In this document: positions 1 to 9,841 of the stretch, one piece after another
Numbering within the stretch: position 1 is the stretch's first letter
Layout of the letters: each line of letters opens with the position of its first letter
From: an uncultured Paracoccaceae bacterium
GTDB taxonomy: Bacteria > Pseudomonadota > Alphaproteobacteria > Rhodobacterales > Rhodobacteraceae
DNA: 64,000 bases
Assembly: GCA_937872465.1 (NCBI GenBank)
Contig: CALMSR010000057.1
Span: 42,621-106,620 of the forward strand
Direction of reading: 5' to 3'
Translations under genes and position numbers: made by a program
Notes under the pieces: model-generated
Told to the model about the DNA's origin: nothing
The model's input: only the letters and a program-made list of their open reading frames with translations
Databases searched by the model: none

Positions 1-2
1 TC

Positions 3-314
3 GGCATGCAGCTCCTGATGCGGCGGCCCGAGATCGCCGGCTTCATCTCGGTGGCGCCGCCGGCGAACCAGTACGATTTTTCCTTCCTCGCCCCCTGCCC
101 CTCCTCGGGGCTGATCATCTCGGGCGGCGCGGATCGCGTCGTGCCGACGGCGGATGTCGCCGGGCTCGCCGAGAAGCTCAAGCAGCAGAAGGGCATCACC
201 ATCACCCACAAGACGATCGAGGGCGCGAGCCATTTCTTCGATCCGGGCATGGAGGAGATGATCGGCAGCGTCGAGGCCTATGTGCGCCGGCGGCTGACCG
301 AGACCTCGCGCTAG
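3..314 (+). CDS. Alpha/beta hydrolase, C-terminal part (truncated by window start)
   Basis: The reading frame is already open at the first in-frame codon, so the gene begins outside the window. About 103 residues are visible. They contain an ISGGADRVVP segment, where the acidic residue of an alpha/beta-hydrolase triad usually sits, and GASHFFDPGMEEM, whose His would be the catalytic one. This end resembles the small hydrolases of the COG2945 type, which is inference because the nucleophile elbow is missing. The stop codon is directly followed by the ATG of the LysE-type exporter, so the two are probably cotranscribed. The substrate cannot be judged. Confidence 0.75.
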   Translation, partial: GMQLLMRRPEIAGFISVAPPANQYDFSFLAPCPSSGLIISGGADRVVPTADVAGLAEKLKQQKGITITHKTIEGASHFFDPGMEEMIGSVEAYVRRRLTETSR

Positions 315-950
315 ATGCTGCCCGATCCGGCCATCCTGCTGCCCTTCACCCTCGCGGTGGTGGTGATCGCGCTGACCCCGGGGCCGGACATGACCTTCTT
401 CCTCGGCCGGGCGCTGACCCAGGGCCGGGCCGCGGGGCTCGCCGCCGTCGCGGGCGCCGGGACCGGGCTCCTGGTGCATACGCTGCTCGTCTCGCTCGGC
501 ATCTCGGCGCTGATCGTCGCGGCCCCGGCGCTCTTCACGGCGCTGAAGGTCGCGGGCGCGCTCTACCTCCTGTGGCTCGCGGCACAGGCGATCCGGCGCG
601 GCTCGGCGCTCCTGCTGCCGCGGGAGGCCGGCAGCGCGCGCAGCCTCGCCGGCACCTGGGCCTCGGGGGTGGCGATCAACATCCTCAACCCGAAGGTGGC
701 GCTCTTCTTCCTGACCTTCCTGCCGCAATTCGTCAGCGCCGGCGATCCGCATGCGGTGGCGCAGCTCTTCGCGCTCGGCACGATCTTCGTGCTCATCGGC
801 AGCGCCATCAACCTGATCATCGTGCTGGCCGCCGACCGCTTCGCCGCCGGCATGCGTCGCAATCCGCGCATCGCGAGGGCCATGGACTGGCTCTTCGCCA
901 GCATCTTCGCCGCCTTCGCCGCCCAGCTCCTGCTCGCCCGCGCCCGCTGA
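315..950 (+). CDS. LysE/RhtB family amino-acid exporter
   Basis: This is a 211-residue, strongly hydrophobic protein with about six membrane segments. Near residue 20 it has the family hallmark LTPGPDM, followed by an [10 protein letters not shown] loop. Members export amino acids such as lysine, threonine or homoserine through the inner membrane, often as overflow valves. The length fits the family (about 205-215 residues). The ATG directly abuts the stop of the upstream hydrolase, which supports translational coupling. The particular amino acid cannot be predicted from sequence. Confidence 0.9.
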   Translation: MLPDPAILLPFTLAVVVIALTPGPDMTFFLGRALTQGRAAGLAAVAGAGTGLLVHTLLVSLGISALIVAAPALFTALKVAGALYLLWLAAQAIRRGSALLLPREAGSARSLAGTWASGVAINILNPKVALFFLTFLPQFVSAGDPHAVAQLFALGTIFVLIGSAINLIIVLAADRFAAGMRRNPRIARAMDWLFASIFAAFAAQLLLARAR

Positions 951-1056
951 GGCGAGATGGCCGCATTCGGCCGACGCCTGGTCGCCTGCGGTCCATGGAC
1001 GCGGCCGCCTTCCCCCTAGGCTCGCGCGATCGCGATCGGATCCGGGGGACACATCC

Positions 1057-2124
1057 GTGCTGAGACCTTTCCACCGCCTCGCCTTTCTCGCCTTCGCCGC
1101 CTGCCCGCTGCCGGCGGCGGCGGCCGAGCTGACGCATTGGCCCGCCGAGGCCGCGGCCGCGATCGAGGCGATGATCGCCGCCAATGCCGATTCGGGCGCC
1201 TATGCGGTCTTCGACATGGACAACACCAGCTACCAGTTCGACCTCGAGGAATCGCTCCTCGCCCATATGGAATCGAAGGGCGTGCTGACCCGCGAGACGA
1301 TGGATCCGTCGCTGCGGCTCATCCCGTTCAAGGACGGCGAGGGCGTCGAGGAATCGCTCTTCAGCTATTACTACCGGCTGTGCGAGGTGGACGATCTGGT
1401 CTGCTATCCCTGGGTCGCCCAGATCTTCTCGGGCTTCACCCTGGCCGAGCTCAAGGGCTACGTGGACGAGCTTATGGCGCTCGAGGCGCCGATTCCGGTC
1501 CGCTACTACGATGGAGAGGCGTTGGTGGAGGACGCGGTCAACCCGCCCAGGCCCTTCGCGGGCATGCAGGAGCTCTATGCGCGGCTGATGGAGAACGGCA
1601 TCGAGGTCTATGTGGTCTCCGCCGCCAGCGAGGAGCTGGTGCGCATGGTCGCCAGCGATCCCCAATACGGCTACAACGCCAAGCCCGAGAACGTGCTCGG
1701 GGTGAACATGCTGCTGAAGGACCGCGAGACCGGCGCGCTGACCACCTCGCGCTTCCAGATCCGCGACGGCGCCTACGATCCCGATGCCAATGCCGGGCTG
1801 GAGCTCACGCCCTATCTGGTCAATCCGATGACCTGGTACGAGGGCAAGCTCGGCACCATCATCGGCTGGATCGACCAGTGGCGCCGGCCGGTGCTCGTCG
1901 CCGGGGATACGCCGATCTCGGACGGCTACATGCTGCTGAACGGCACCGACGTGGACGCCGGCGGCCTGCGCATCTGGGTGAACCGGCGGGAGAAGTACAC
2001 CAAAGCCGTCCAGGACTGGGCCGCCGAATCCGCCGCGGCCCAGGGCGAGCTCGGGCAGGCGGCGACGGCGGACAAGAACTGGATCGTCGTCGATCCCGAA
2101 GCGCTGCACACCGCCAGCGAATAG
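1057..2124 (+). CDS. Secreted HAD-family phosphatase
   Basis: The protein has 355 residues and begins at a GTG. The first 23 residues form a signal peptide with a hydrophobic core and an AAAA cleavage region, so it is probably periplasmic. The HAD nucleophile motif FDMDNT lies at residues 52-57 (D53 nucleophile, D55 acid/base). A VVSAASEE segment fits motif II and [10 protein letters not shown] fits motif IV. It resembles the phosphoserine-phosphatase-like branch with a large cap. The substrate is unknown. It stands alone and converges with the gene at 2144-3250. Confidence 0.85.
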   Translation: MLRPFHRLAFLAFAACPLPAAAAELTHWPAEAAAAIEAMIAANADSGAYAVFDMDNTSYQFDLEESLLAHMESKGVLTRETMDPSLRLIPFKDGEGVEESLFSYYYRLCEVDDLVCYPWVAQIFSGFTLAELKGYVDELMALEAPIPVRYYDGEALVEDAVNPPRPFAGMQELYARLMENGIEVYVVSAASEELVRMVASDPQYGYNAKPENVLGVNMLLKDRETGALTTSRFQIRDGAYDPDANAGLELTPYLVNPMTWYEGKLGTIIGWIDQWRRPVLVAGDTPISDGYMLLNGTDVDAGGLRIWVNRREKYTKAVQDWAAESAAAQGELGQAATADKNWIVVDPEALHTASE

Positions 2125-2143
2125 GCCCGCCGCCCCGGGCGGT

Positions 2144-3250
2144 TCAGCGCGCGCGGCCGCCGTTCCGGCGCGCCGCCGCTTCCAGCCGGCCGCGATGCGC
2201 CGCGACCCCCTTCTCCACGTCGGCGCGTGCCTGACCGGCCAGCGGCGCCGGCGGCCGGTTGAGCCGCGCGGCCAGCGCCGCGTCGATGCGGATGGTGGCG
2301 GTCATCGGGAAATGATCCGACCCGATCTGCGGCCCGCGGCCGAAGGCGATCATCGCCACGCCTTCGGAGACGAAGAGCTGGTCGATCGGGCAGCGGATCA
2401 GCGGATGGCTGGCGTCGAAGCTGGCATAGAGACCGCGGCCGATGCGCGGATCGAGATAGCCGCCCACATGCTTGAAGCGCTGCGAGGTGTCCGACCAGGC
2501 CGCATCGTTGAAATCGCCCATCGTCACCACCGGCGTGTCGGAATTGCGGGCGAATCGCGCGGAATAGAGGATCTGCGCGTCGCGCTCGTGGGTGTCCTCG
2601 CCCGGCACCGGCGGCCGCGGATGCAGGCCAAGGAAGTGGAAGCGCGCCCCGTCGGGCGCCGAAAGCTCGGCATAGACGCTGGGCGTGTCGTCGGTGGTCA
2701 GGTAGACCACGCGCGCCTCCGCCGCCCTGAGCCGGGTCGCGAAGACCATCCCGTAGTAATTGTCGCGCGGCTCGCGCAGCACCGTCGGGTAGCGGGCCAG
2801 CACCGGCTCCAGCGCCGCGACCCAGGTCGCGTCGGTCTCCATCAGCAGGAGCACGTCGGGATCCTTGTCCGCGACCAGGGCGCGAACCTTTGCATGCTGC
2901 GCATTCTCCATCAGCACATTGGCCGCGAGCAGCCGGACGTCCCGGTCCGGCGCCGCCTCGGTCGCGAATTCCATCTCCCGCCGCGCGAGCGGCGTGAAGG
3001 GCAGGATCCGCCAGCACTGGTAGAGGAGGCAGGCCGCCAGCGCCGCGAGCGCGCCCCAGCGCAGCGGCGCAGGCAGCGTGAGCGCCAGCGCCATCGCCAC
3101 CGGCAGCACCGCCGCGATCTGCGCCCGCGGGAAGTCCCACATCCGGATCCACCATTCCTTGCGGCCCGAAAGCGGCAGAAGGGTCACGGCGGCGAGCACC
3201 AGGGCCAGGCCCCCCGCGGCGAGCTGCAAGGCGGTCCAGAGCATGCTCAT
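2144..3250 (-). CDS. Membrane-anchored endonuclease/exonuclease/phosphatase (EEP) family protein
   Basis: The protein has 368 residues, with three hydrophobic helices in the first 85 and an EEP domain from about residue 103 onward. Metal and catalytic signatures are visible in order: a Glu in [17 protein letters not shown], the GDFND motif and the SDHFP motif near the C-terminus. EEP enzymes cleave phosphodiesters or phosphomonoesters in nucleic acids, phospholipids or polyphosphates, and the substrate here is unknown. The start ATG overlaps the anmK stop as ATGA, so it is the second gene of an anmK operon. Confidence 0.85.
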   Translation of the reverse strand: MSMLWTALQLAAGGLALVLAAVTLLPLSGRKEWWIRMWDFPRAQIAAVLPVAMALALTLPAPLRWGALAALAACLLYQCWRILPFTPLARREMEFATEAAPDRDVRLLAANVLMENAQHAKVRALVADKDPDVLLLMETDATWVAALEPVLARYPTVLREPRDNYYGMVFATRLRAAEARVVYLTTDDTPSVYAELSAPDGARFHFLGLHPRPPVPGEDTHERDAQILYSARFARNSDTPVVTMGDFNDAAWSDTSQRFKHVGGYLDPRIGRGLYASFDASHPLIRCPIDQLFVSEGVAMIAFGRGPQIGSDHFPMTATIRIDAALAARLNRPPAPLAGQARADVEKGVAAHRGRLEAAARRNGGRAR

Positions 3251-4329
3251 CCCTCCGGCCGGCTCACCCGGCCGCCGCAGACCGGCAGCCGCACGCCGGT
3301 GGTGCCCGGCGCCGAGGTCGGCAGCCCGCGCAGCACCCGCACCGCGAGAAAGCCGAAGGCCTGGGCCTCCAGCATGTCGCCGTCGAGGCCCACGGTCTCG
3401 ACCGCCGCGACCGGCGCGTTGCTGCCCGCGGCCAGCATCGCCATGAGCGTGCGGTTGCGCCGGCCGCCGCCGCAGATCAGCCAGCGCTCGGCGGGTTCGG
3501 GAAAATGCCGCGCCGCGGCGGCGACGCAGGCGGCCGTCAGCGCGGTGAGCGTCGCCGCCCCGTCCTCGGTGGAAAGCGGCGCCACCCGGTCGAGGAAGCC
3601 GTGGAAATCCTGCCGGTCCAGCGACTTGGGCGGCGGTCTTTGCAGATAGGGATGATCCGCGAGCCCGGCGAGCAGGCGGCTGTCCACCCGGCCGGCCGCC
3701 GCCACCGCGCCGCCGTCGTCGAAGCTCCGACCGAGCCGCTGCATCAGGAAATCGTCGATCAGCGCATTGCCCGGCCCGGTGTCGAAGGCGATGAGCGCCC
3801 CCGGCGCCTCGGGCGCAGCCCGGCGGGGATCGACCCAGGTGACGTTGCCGACCCCGCCCAGGTTGAGGAAGGCCAGCGGCGCCGCCGCGCCGATCCGCCG
3901 GGCGCAGGCGAAGTGGAAGAAGGGCACCAGCGGCGCCCCCTCGCCGCCCGAGGCGACGTCGGCGGTGCGGAGGTCCCAGACGACGGGCCGCCCGCTCTGC
4001 CGCGCCAGCAGATCGCCGCGGCCGATCTGGTGGGTGCCGCGTCCATGCGGGTCATGGGCGAGGGTCTGGCCGTGGAAGCCGACCACCTCGATCCCGGCGA
4101 AGCCGGCGATCGCCGCGGCATGGGCGTCGCGCACCAGGGCCTCGACCGGCTCGAGCCCCGGCGCCTCCGGCCAGGATCCCAGCGCCGCGCGCAGCGTCGC
4201 GCGGTCCTCGGGCGGATAGGGCCGGAAGGCGCTCAGCCCGAAGGCCGCGATGGTCTCGCCGTCGGTCTCGACCACCGCCGCATCGACCCCGTCCAGCGAA
4301 GTGCCCGACATCAGCCCGAGTGCCCGCAT
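3247..4329 (-). CDS. anmK: Anhydro-N-acetylmuramic acid kinase
   Basis: The 360-residue protein opens with the ATP-binding hallmark [17 protein letters not shown] and contains [12 protein letters not shown] and a glycine-rich ICGGGRRN motif. AnmK phosphorylates 1,6-anhydro-MurNAc to MurNAc-6-phosphate during cell-wall recycling in the cytoplasm. The start at 4329 is fixed by that N-terminal motif; the open frame extends much further upstream only because the antisense of tyrS lacks stops. It is divergent from tyrS across 66 bp and overlaps the EEP gene by 4 nt. Confidence 0.95.
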   Translation of the reverse strand: MRALGLMSGTSLDGVDAAVVETDGETIAAFGLSAFRPYPPEDRATLRAALGSWPEAPGLEPVEALVRDAHAAAIAGFAGIEVVGFHGQTLAHDPHGRGTHQIGRGDLLARQSGRPVVWDLRTADVASGGEGAPLVPFFHFACARRIGAAAPLAFLNLGGVGNVTWVDPRRAAPEAPGALIAFDTGPGNALIDDFLMQRLGRSFDDGGAVAAAGRVDSRLLAGLADHPYLQRPPPKSLDRQDFHGFLDRVAPLSTEDGAATLTALTAACVAAAARHFPEPAERWLICGGGRRNRTLMAMLAAGSNAPVAAVETVGLDGDMLEAQAFGFLAVRVLRGLPTSAPGTTGVRLPVCGGRVSRPEG

Positions 4330-4395
4330 CCCTGCCCTTCCGTCCTGCCTGCCCAGGCTATAGAACGGCGCGGTCCCGCGCAAAAGGATCGCCCG

Positions 4396-5652
4396 ATGAC
4401 TTTCCGCCCCCGCAGCGAATTCCTCCACGTCATGACGACGCGCGGCTTCATCGCCGATTGCACCGATCTCGAGGGGCTCGACGACCGCCTGCGCGCCGGG
4501 CCGGTCACCGGCTATATCGGCTTCGACCTGACGGCGCCCTCGCTGCATATCGGGAACCTGGTGCAGATCACGCTGCTGCGCTGGCTGCAGAAGACCGGGA
4601 ACCGGCCGATCACGCTGATGGGGGGCGGCACGACCAAGGTCGGCGATCCTTCGGGCAAGGACGAGATGCGGCGGATCCTGCCGGTCGCGCAGATCGAGGC
4701 CAATGCCGACACCATCCATCAGGTCTTCGCGAAATACGTCGATTACGGCGAGGGGCCGACCGATGCGATGCGCGTCAACAATGCCGACTGGCTGGACGAG
4801 CTGCGCTACATCGATTTCCTGCGCGACATCGGGCGGCATTTCACCATCAACCGCATGCTCGCCTTCGAGAGCGTCAAGTCGAGGCTCGACCGGGAGCAGG
4901 CGCTGTCCTTCATCGAATTCAACTACATGCTGCTGCAATCCTACGACTTCCTGGAGCTGCACCGGCGCTACGGCTGCGCGTTGCAGATGGGCGGGTCGGA
5001 CCAATGGGGCAACATCGTCTCCGGCGCCGACCTGATCCGCCGGGTCGACGGGGCCGAGGCCTTCGGGCTGACCACGCCGCTGGTCACCCGCGCCGACGGC
5101 AAGAAGATGGGGAAGTCGGCCGAGGGCGCGGTCTGGCTGAACGAGGACGCCATGTCCGCCTATGACTTCTGGCAATGGTGGCGCAACGTGCCGGATGCCG
5201 ACGTGGGCAGGTTCCTGCGCATGTTCACCGAGCTGCCGGTCGCGGAATGCGACCGGCTCGGCGCGCTGGGCGGCCAGGAGATCAACGAGGCCAAGGTGAT
5301 CCTGGCCAACGAGGTGACGGCGCGCTGCCGCGGGGCGGAGGCGGCGACGGCGGCCGAGGCCACCGCGCGGGAGGTCTTCGAGAAGGGCGGGATCGGCGAG
5401 GATCTGCCGACGCTGACCCTGGCGCCGGCGGATGTGCCCGAGGGCGGCATCACTCTGGTGCAGCTCTTCGTGCGCTCGGGGCTCGCGAGCTCCGGCAAGG
5501 AGGCGCGGCGGCTGATCGCGGAAGGCGGCGCCCGGCTCGACGACGTGGCGCTGACCGATGCGGGCGCGCTCCTCGATGCCGCGGCGCTCGCCGGACCCCG
5601 CAAGCTTTCCGCCGGCCGCAAGCGGCACGCGCTGGTCAAGCTCGAAGCCTGA
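4396..5652 (+). CDS. tyrS: Tyrosine--tRNA ligase
   Basis: The 418-residue protein is a class I aminoacyl-tRNA synthetase of the bacterial TyrRS type. Visible motifs are the HIGH variant HIGN, the Tyr-AMP pocket GGSDQWGN, the KMSKS variant KMGKS, and a C-terminal S4-like RNA-binding segment ([20 protein letters not shown]). It charges tRNA-Tyr. The ATG at 4396 has AAGGA about 8 nt upstream and a TATAGA box some 35 nt further up. It is followed 13 nt later by an aminotransferase gene, which probably shares its transcript. Confidence 0.97.
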   Translation: MTFRPRSEFLHVMTTRGFIADCTDLEGLDDRLRAGPVTGYIGFDLTAPSLHIGNLVQITLLRWLQKTGNRPITLMGGGTTKVGDPSGKDEMRRILPVAQIEANADTIHQVFAKYVDYGEGPTDAMRVNNADWLDELRYIDFLRDIGRHFTINRMLAFESVKSRLDREQALSFIEFNYMLLQSYDFLELHRRYGCALQMGGSDQWGNIVSGADLIRRVDGAEAFGLTTPLVTRADGKKMGKSAEGAVWLNEDAMSAYDFWQWWRNVPDADVGRFLRMFTELPVAECDRLGALGGQEINEAKVILANEVTARCRGAEAATAAEATAREVFEKGGIGEDLPTLTLAPADVPEGGITLVQLFVRSGLASSGKEARRLIAEGGARLDDVALTDAGALLDAAALAGPRKLSAGRKRHALVKLEA

Positions 5653-5665
5653 GGGGAGCCAGGCC

Positions 5666-6832
5666 ATGCAGACCATTGCAGGCTTCGACCGGATCGGCGA
5701 GGAGAATGCCTTCGCCGTGCTCGCCCGCGCCGGGGCGCTCGCCGCGCAGGGCCGCGACATCATCAATCTCGGCATCGGCCAGCCGGATTTTCCCACCCCC
5801 GAGAACATCGTCGAGGCGGCGGTCAGGGCGCTGCGCGACGGCCAGCACGGCTATACGCCCGCCACGGGGCTCCCCGCGCTGCGCGAGGCGGTGGCCGCCG
5901 ATCTCCACCGCCGCTTCGCCGCCGAGGTCAGCCCCGATTCGGTGCTGATCGTGCCGGGCGGCAAGGTCACCATGTTCGCCGCGATCCTGATGTTCGGCGA
6001 GCCGGGCGCCGAGATCCTCTATCCCGATCCGGGGTTTCCGATCTATCGCTCGATGATCGAGTTCACCGGGGCGCGGCCGGTGCCGATCCCGATCCGCGAG
6101 GCGAACGCCTTCGCCTTCTCCGCCGAGGAGACGCTGGCGCTGATCACGCCGCGGACCCGGCTCGTCATCCTCAATTCGCCCGCCAATCCCACCGGCGGCG
6201 TCACCCCGAAGGCGGAGATCGACCGCCTCGTGGCCGGGCTCGAGGCGCATCCGGAGGTGGCGATCCTTTCGGACGAGATCTACGACCAGATGCTCTATGA
6301 CGGCGCGGCGCATGTCAGCCTGCTGGCCTATCCCGAGATTCGCGACCGGCTGATCCTGCTCAACGGCTGGTCCAAGACCTATGCCATGACCGGCTGGCGC
6401 ATGGGCTGGTCGGTCTGGCCCGGCCCCCTCTACGACAGGGCGCGCAAGCTCGCGGTCAATGCCTGGTCCTGCGTGAACGCGCCGGCGCAATTCGCTGCGC
6501 TCGAGGCGCTGACCGGCCCGCAGGACGCGGTCGCCGCCATGCTCGCCGAATTCGACGCCCGCCGGAAGCTGGTGGTGGCGCTGCTCAACGACCTGCCGGG
6601 CGTCAGCTGCATCACGCCGAAGGGCGCCTTCTACGCCTTCCCCAATGTCTCCGCGACCGGCCGCAAGGCCAAGCCGCTCGCCGCCGCATTGCTGGAGGAA
6701 GCCGGCGTCGCGGTGATCGGCGGCCCGGATTTCGGCCTGCTCGGCGAGGGCTATATCCGGCTCAGCTACGCCAACAGCCAGGAGAACATCCGCCGCGCCG
6801 TCGGGCGGATGCGGGATTTTCTCGAAGGCTGA
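5666..6832 (+). CDS. Pyridoxal phosphate-dependent aminotransferase (class I/II)
   Basis: The 388-residue protein is a fold-type I aminotransferase. It has the GIGQPDFPTPENI N-terminal loop, GYTPATGLPALREAV, the NSPANPTGG motif, an LSDEIYD aspartate and the PLP lysine at about K237 in SKTYAMTGWR, with a C-terminal RLSYANS carrying the substrate-carboxylate arginine. It most resembles the broad aspartate/aromatic group of class I enzymes, so the exact amino donor is uncertain. GGGGAGCC precedes the ATG. It lies 13 nt after tyrS. Confidence 0.9.
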   Translation: MQTIAGFDRIGEENAFAVLARAGALAAQGRDIINLGIGQPDFPTPENIVEAAVRALRDGQHGYTPATGLPALREAVAADLHRRFAAEVSPDSVLIVPGGKVTMFAAILMFGEPGAEILYPDPGFPIYRSMIEFTGARPVPIPIREANAFAFSAEETLALITPRTRLVILNSPANPTGGVTPKAEIDRLVAGLEAHPEVAILSDEIYDQMLYDGAAHVSLLAYPEIRDRLILLNGWSKTYAMTGWRMGWSVWPGPLYDRARKLAVNAWSCVNAPAQFAALEALTGPQDAVAAMLAEFDARRKLVVALLNDLPGVSCITPKGAFYAFPNVSATGRKAKPLAAALLEEAGVAVIGGPDFGLLGEGYIRLSYANSQENIRRAVGRMRDFLEG

Positions 6833-6899
6833 CGCGGCTGACGCCGCGGGCGGCCTTTGCCGCCATCCGGCGCGCGCGGTGCGCGCATTGCGTTTGCCG

Positions 6900-6923
6900 G
6901 TGATGCGCCTGTTGGCGCATCAC
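6900..6923. terminator. Perfect 10-bp hairpin between convergent genes
   Basis: GTGATGCGCC and its exact inverse are separated by a TGTT loop. The hairpin sits 67 bp after the aminotransferase stop and 46 bp after the cyclophilin stop. No clear T-tract follows on either strand, so it may be a bidirectional or Rho-assisted terminator, or an mRNA end stabiliser. Confidence 0.55.
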
Positions 6924-6969
6924 GACTGCTCTCCAGGTTAGCAAACCTGTATGAGATCCTTGGGCGCCC

Positions 6970-7542
6970 TCATTCCTCGGCCTTGAGATGCACCCGCGCC
7001 ATCACGTCCGGATCCGCGACCATGCCGTTCGAGCCTCCGCCGCGCTTGATGGCGTCGACGACGTCCTGCCCCGCGATCACCCGCCCGACCACGGTGTACT
7101 GGCCGTTCAGATGCGGTGCGGGCGCGGTCATGATGAAGAACTGGCTGTTGGCGCTGTCGGGCGATTGCGACCGCGCCATGCCCACCGCGCCGGTGTCGAA
7201 GGGAATGTCGGAGAATTCCGCCGGCAGATCCGGCAGCGCCGAGCCGCCGGTACCGGCGCGGCCCTGGCCGAAGGCCTCGCGGGTGCCGAATTCCACGTCG
7301 CCCGTCTGGGCCATGAACCCGTCGATCACCCGGTGGAAGGCGACGCCGTCATAGGCGCCCTCGCGCACCAGGGTCTTGATCCGCTCCACGTGCCGGGGCG
7401 CGACCTCGGGAAGCAGTTCGATCTCGATCGTGCCCGCGGCCTCGCCCTCCACGGCGATCACCAGCACGTTGTCCACCTCCTGCGCCAGCGCCACGGTGGC
7501 GAGGCCGAGCGCGGCCAGTGCCGCGAGGAAGAGCCCGCGCAT
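6970..7542 (-). CDS. Peptidylprolyl isomerase, exported cyclophilin
   Basis: The 190-residue protein has an N-terminal signal peptide (MRGLFLAALAALGLATVALA) followed by a cyclophilin-type domain. AFHRVIDGFMAQTGD, SQFFIMTA and NGQYTVVGRVI hold the typical active-site residues. It would catalyse prolyl cis/trans isomerisation in the periplasm. The start overlaps the stop of the upstream cytoplasmic cyclophilin by 1 nt, so the pair looks like a duplicated, coupled operon. Confidence 0.93.
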   Translation of the reverse strand: MRGLFLAALAALGLATVALAQEVDNVLVIAVEGEAAGTIEIELLPEVAPRHVERIKTLVREGAYDGVAFHRVIDGFMAQTGDVEFGTREAFGQGRAGTGGSALPDLPAEFSDIPFDTGAVGMARSQSPDSANSQFFIMTAPAPHLNGQYTVVGRVIAGQDVVDAIKRGGGSNGMVADPDVMARVHLKAEE

Positions 7543-8060
7543 CAGGCGTCCGCCCCGGCATCGGCGGCGACCCGGACGGATCGCATCCGGTCGGGCTTCG
7601 CCGGCGGCTCGCCGCGGGTGATCGCATCGACATGCTCCATGCCGCTCACCACGCGCCCCCAGACGGTGTACTGGCCGTTCAGGAAATGGCCGTCCCTGAA
7701 CATGATGAAGAACTGGCTGTTGGCGCTGTTGGGGTTCGCCGAGCGCGCCATGCCGAGCACGCCGCGGTCGAAGGGCAGCCGGGAGAATTCCGCCGGCAGG
7801 TCGGGATGCTTGGAGCCGCCGGTGCCGGCGCGGCGGAGGTTGAAGCCGTCCTCCATGTCGCCATGGGCCACGTCGCCGGTCTGGGCCATGAAGCCGTCGA
7901 TCACCCGGTGAAAGGCGACATTGTCGTATTCGCCGGCCCGCGCCAGCGCCTTGATCCGCGCCACATGCTCGGGCGCCACCTCCGGCAGCATCTCGACGAT
8001 GACCTCGCCGTCCGCAAGCGTGATGATGAGCGTGTTCTCCGGATCGCGTGTCTCTGCCAT
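7542..8060 (-). CDS. ppiB: Peptidylprolyl isomerase, cytoplasmic cyclophilin
   Basis: The 172-residue protein is cyclophilin-type without a signal peptide. The active-site stretch AFHRVIDGFMAQTGD, SQFFIMFRD and NGQYTVWGRVVSGM closely parallels the downstream exported copy, indicating an old tandem duplication with split localisation. It has GAGGTAGGAC ahead of the ATG. It is divergent from the SnoaL-like gene across 173 bp. The symbol is by analogy to cytoplasmic PpiB. Confidence 0.9.
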   Translation of the reverse strand: MAETRDPENTLIITLADGEVIVEMLPEVAPEHVARIKALARAGEYDNVAFHRVIDGFMAQTGDVAHGDMEDGFNLRRAGTGGSKHPDLPAEFSRLPFDRGVLGMARSANPNSANSQFFIMFRDGHFLNGQYTVWGRVVSGMEHVDAITRGEPPAKPDRMRSVRVAADAGADA

Positions 8061-8233
8061 GTCCTACCTCCTCGATGGCTGTCGCGGCGGACCCTAGGCG
8101 TTGTGCGCCGCGGGGAAAAGGGCCGAGACGCGGTTGGCGGCCGGAGGTCGCGCGCGTCCCGAAGGCGAGGTTGCATGCCGCCGGCGGCGCGGCTTTGCTC
8201 GCGGCGGGCGATTAGGCCTGGGGGAGGACAGAG

Positions 8234-8653
8234 ATGGCAGCACCCGAGGACTCGATCCGCGAATTGCTGGAAACCCGCCGCCGGGCGCTGCACGACCGGG
8301 ACGCCGAGGCCTTCCTTGCCGCCTATGCGGCCGAAGCGGAGGTCTTCGACCTCGCGCCGCCTCTCTCCCATGGCCCGGATCCGGCGGGCGTCGCCGCCTG
8401 GATGGCGAGCTGGGACGGACCGATCGGCAGCGAGACGCGGCGGGTCGCGATCCGAAGCGCGGGCGGCGTCGCCTTCGTCGCGGGGCTGGAGCGGCTCCAC
8501 GGCCGGCAGGGGGGCGAGGCCCGCGACATCTGGATGCGCTTCACGCTGGGGCTCGTGCAGGGCCCGGAGGGATGGCGGATCGCGCACGAGCATGTCTCGG
8601 TGCCGGTCCGCAAGACGCAGATCCTCATGGGCGCGACCGATCTCGCACCCTGA
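8234..8653 (+). CDS. SnoaL-like / NTF2-fold protein
   Basis: The 139-residue single-domain protein has the typical pattern of the SnoaL/ketosteroid-isomerase-like fold: an N-terminal helix with RRRALHDRDAEAFLAAYAAEAEVFD, a central strand region and a terminal GWRIAHEHVSVPV strand. The fold hosts isomerases, cyclases and ligand-binding proteins, so the fold does not give a function. GGGGAGGACAG lies just before the ATG. It converges with coaD, with only 9 bp between stops. Confidence 0.75.
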   Translation: MAAPEDSIRELLETRRRALHDRDAEAFLAAYAAEAEVFDLAPPLSHGPDPAGVAAWMASWDGPIGSETRRVAIRSAGGVAFVAGLERLHGRQGGEARDIWMRFTLGLVQGPEGWRIAHEHVSVPVRKTQILMGATDLAP

Positions 8654-8662
8654 TCCCGCGGT

Positions 8663-9196
8663 TCAGCCGCCCTCGGCAACCGCCGCGCGGCGCGGCCGCT
8701 CCGCGGCTCCGTAGAGCCGCGTCAGCGCCTCGACCACCCGGGGCGGCACGAAGCCGGAGACATCGCCCCCGAGCCGCGCGATCTCCTTGACCAGCCGGCT
8801 GGCGATCGCCTGGTATTGCGTGTCGGCCATCAGGAAGACCGTCTCGATGTCGTCGTTCATCGCGCGGTTCATGCCGACCATCTGGAATTCGTATTCGAAA
8901 TCCGAGACCGCCCGCAGGCCGCGGATGATCACGCTGGCATCGACGTCGGCGGCGCATTGGATGAGCAGGTTGTCGAAGGGATGCGCCACGATCTCCACGC
9001 CGCAGGCGCGTCCGATCGGCACGCATTCCGCCTCGACCATCGCCACCCGCGTCTCGAGATCGAAGAGCGGGCCCTTGTCGCGATTGATCGCGACGCCGAT
9101 CACCAGCCGGTCGACGAGGCTGCAGGCACGCCGGATGATGTCGATATGCCCCAGTGTGATGGGGTCGAAGGTGCCTGGATAGAGCCCTATTCGCAT
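8663..9196 (-). CDS. coaD: Pantetheine-phosphate adenylyltransferase
   Basis: The 177-residue protein shows the CoaD signature: GLYPGTFDPITLGHIDII at the N-terminus with the TLGH nucleotide-binding turn, IRGLRAVSDFEYE, and a C-terminal SRLVKEIARLGGDVSGFVPP. It transfers AMP to 4'-phosphopantetheine, the fourth step of CoA synthesis. Two ATGs lie 6 nt apart. The inner one (9196) is chosen because GAGGG is correctly spaced for it but touches the outer one (9202). Confidence 0.96.
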   Translation of the reverse strand: MRIGLYPGTFDPITLGHIDIIRRACSLVDRLVIGVAINRDKGPLFDLETRVAMVEAECVPIGRACGVEIVAHPFDNLLIQCAADVDASVIIRGLRAVSDFEYEFQMVGMNRAMNDDIETVFLMADTQYQAIASRLVKEIARLGGDVSGFVPPRVVEALTRLYGAAERPRRAAVAEGG

Positions 9197-9271
9197 CGCC
9201 ATCCCTCGCAGGTCACAGCCTCGCCGCGAGGCAATACCATCGTCCCTTTTCCGTCAAGCGCGGGGCCGGTG

Positions 9272-9709
9272 CTACCAGGTATTGGCGATCATGCCGGTGA
9301 GGGCGGAATTCTCCTGCTGGATCTCGGAGATGCGCGCCTTGACCACGTCGCCGATCGAGATCACGCCGACCATGCGGTTGTCGTCAATCACCGGCATGTG
9401 CCGGAAGCGGCCCTCGGTCATGCGCTCGAGGATCGAATCGGCCGTCTCGTCGAGCTTGCAGCCCACCACCGTCGCCGTCATCAGGTCCTGAACCTGCTTG
9501 TTCATGCATTCGATGCCCGTCAGGCCAAGCGAGCGGACGATGTCGCGCTCCGAGAGGATTCCATCAACGGTCGAGCCGTCGCGACTGACCACCACTGCAC
9601 CGATCCGGTGCTTGGCCAGCAGTTCCGCCGCCGCGGTGACACTGTCCGTCGGCTTGATAGTGATCACATTGCGGATCGTCTTCGTGTCCACGATGTTGCG
9701 AACGAACAT
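9272..9709 (-). CDS. CBS-domain pair protein
   Basis: The 145-residue protein consists of two CBS domains. The first covers about residues 8-65 (VITIKPTDSVTAAAELLAKHRIGAVVV, DGILSERDIVRSL) and the second about 72-130 (LMTATVVGCKLDETADSILERMTEGRFRHMPV, VGVISIGDVV). CBS pairs bind adenine nucleotides and regulate partners. No effector domain is attached, so a free-standing sensor is likely. The partner is unknown and the neighbours give no clue. Confidence 0.88.
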   Translation of the reverse strand: MFVRNIVDTKTIRNVITIKPTDSVTAAAELLAKHRIGAVVVSRDGSTVDGILSERDIVRSLGLTGIECMNKQVQDLMTATVVGCKLDETADSILERMTEGRFRHMPVIDDNRMVGVISIGDVVKARISEIQQENSALTGMIANTW

Positions 9710-9841
9710 TGGGGCCCCCTCTCAACGCATTCTGCAAGTGTTCCCTCCGCCCGTCGACCTGTCAAGCGCGCAGCCGCCCGATGGGGGATGCCTGCCGGTG
9801 CGGCGCGGCCTTGCGCCTGCCTCGCGCCGGGCACCCGCGGC

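Noticed and set aside
3247..5808. 853-residue minus-strand open frame
   Set aside because: Only the part up to 4329 is anmK; the rest is antisense to tyrS, kept open by GC-rich codons. The family N-terminus fixes the start.
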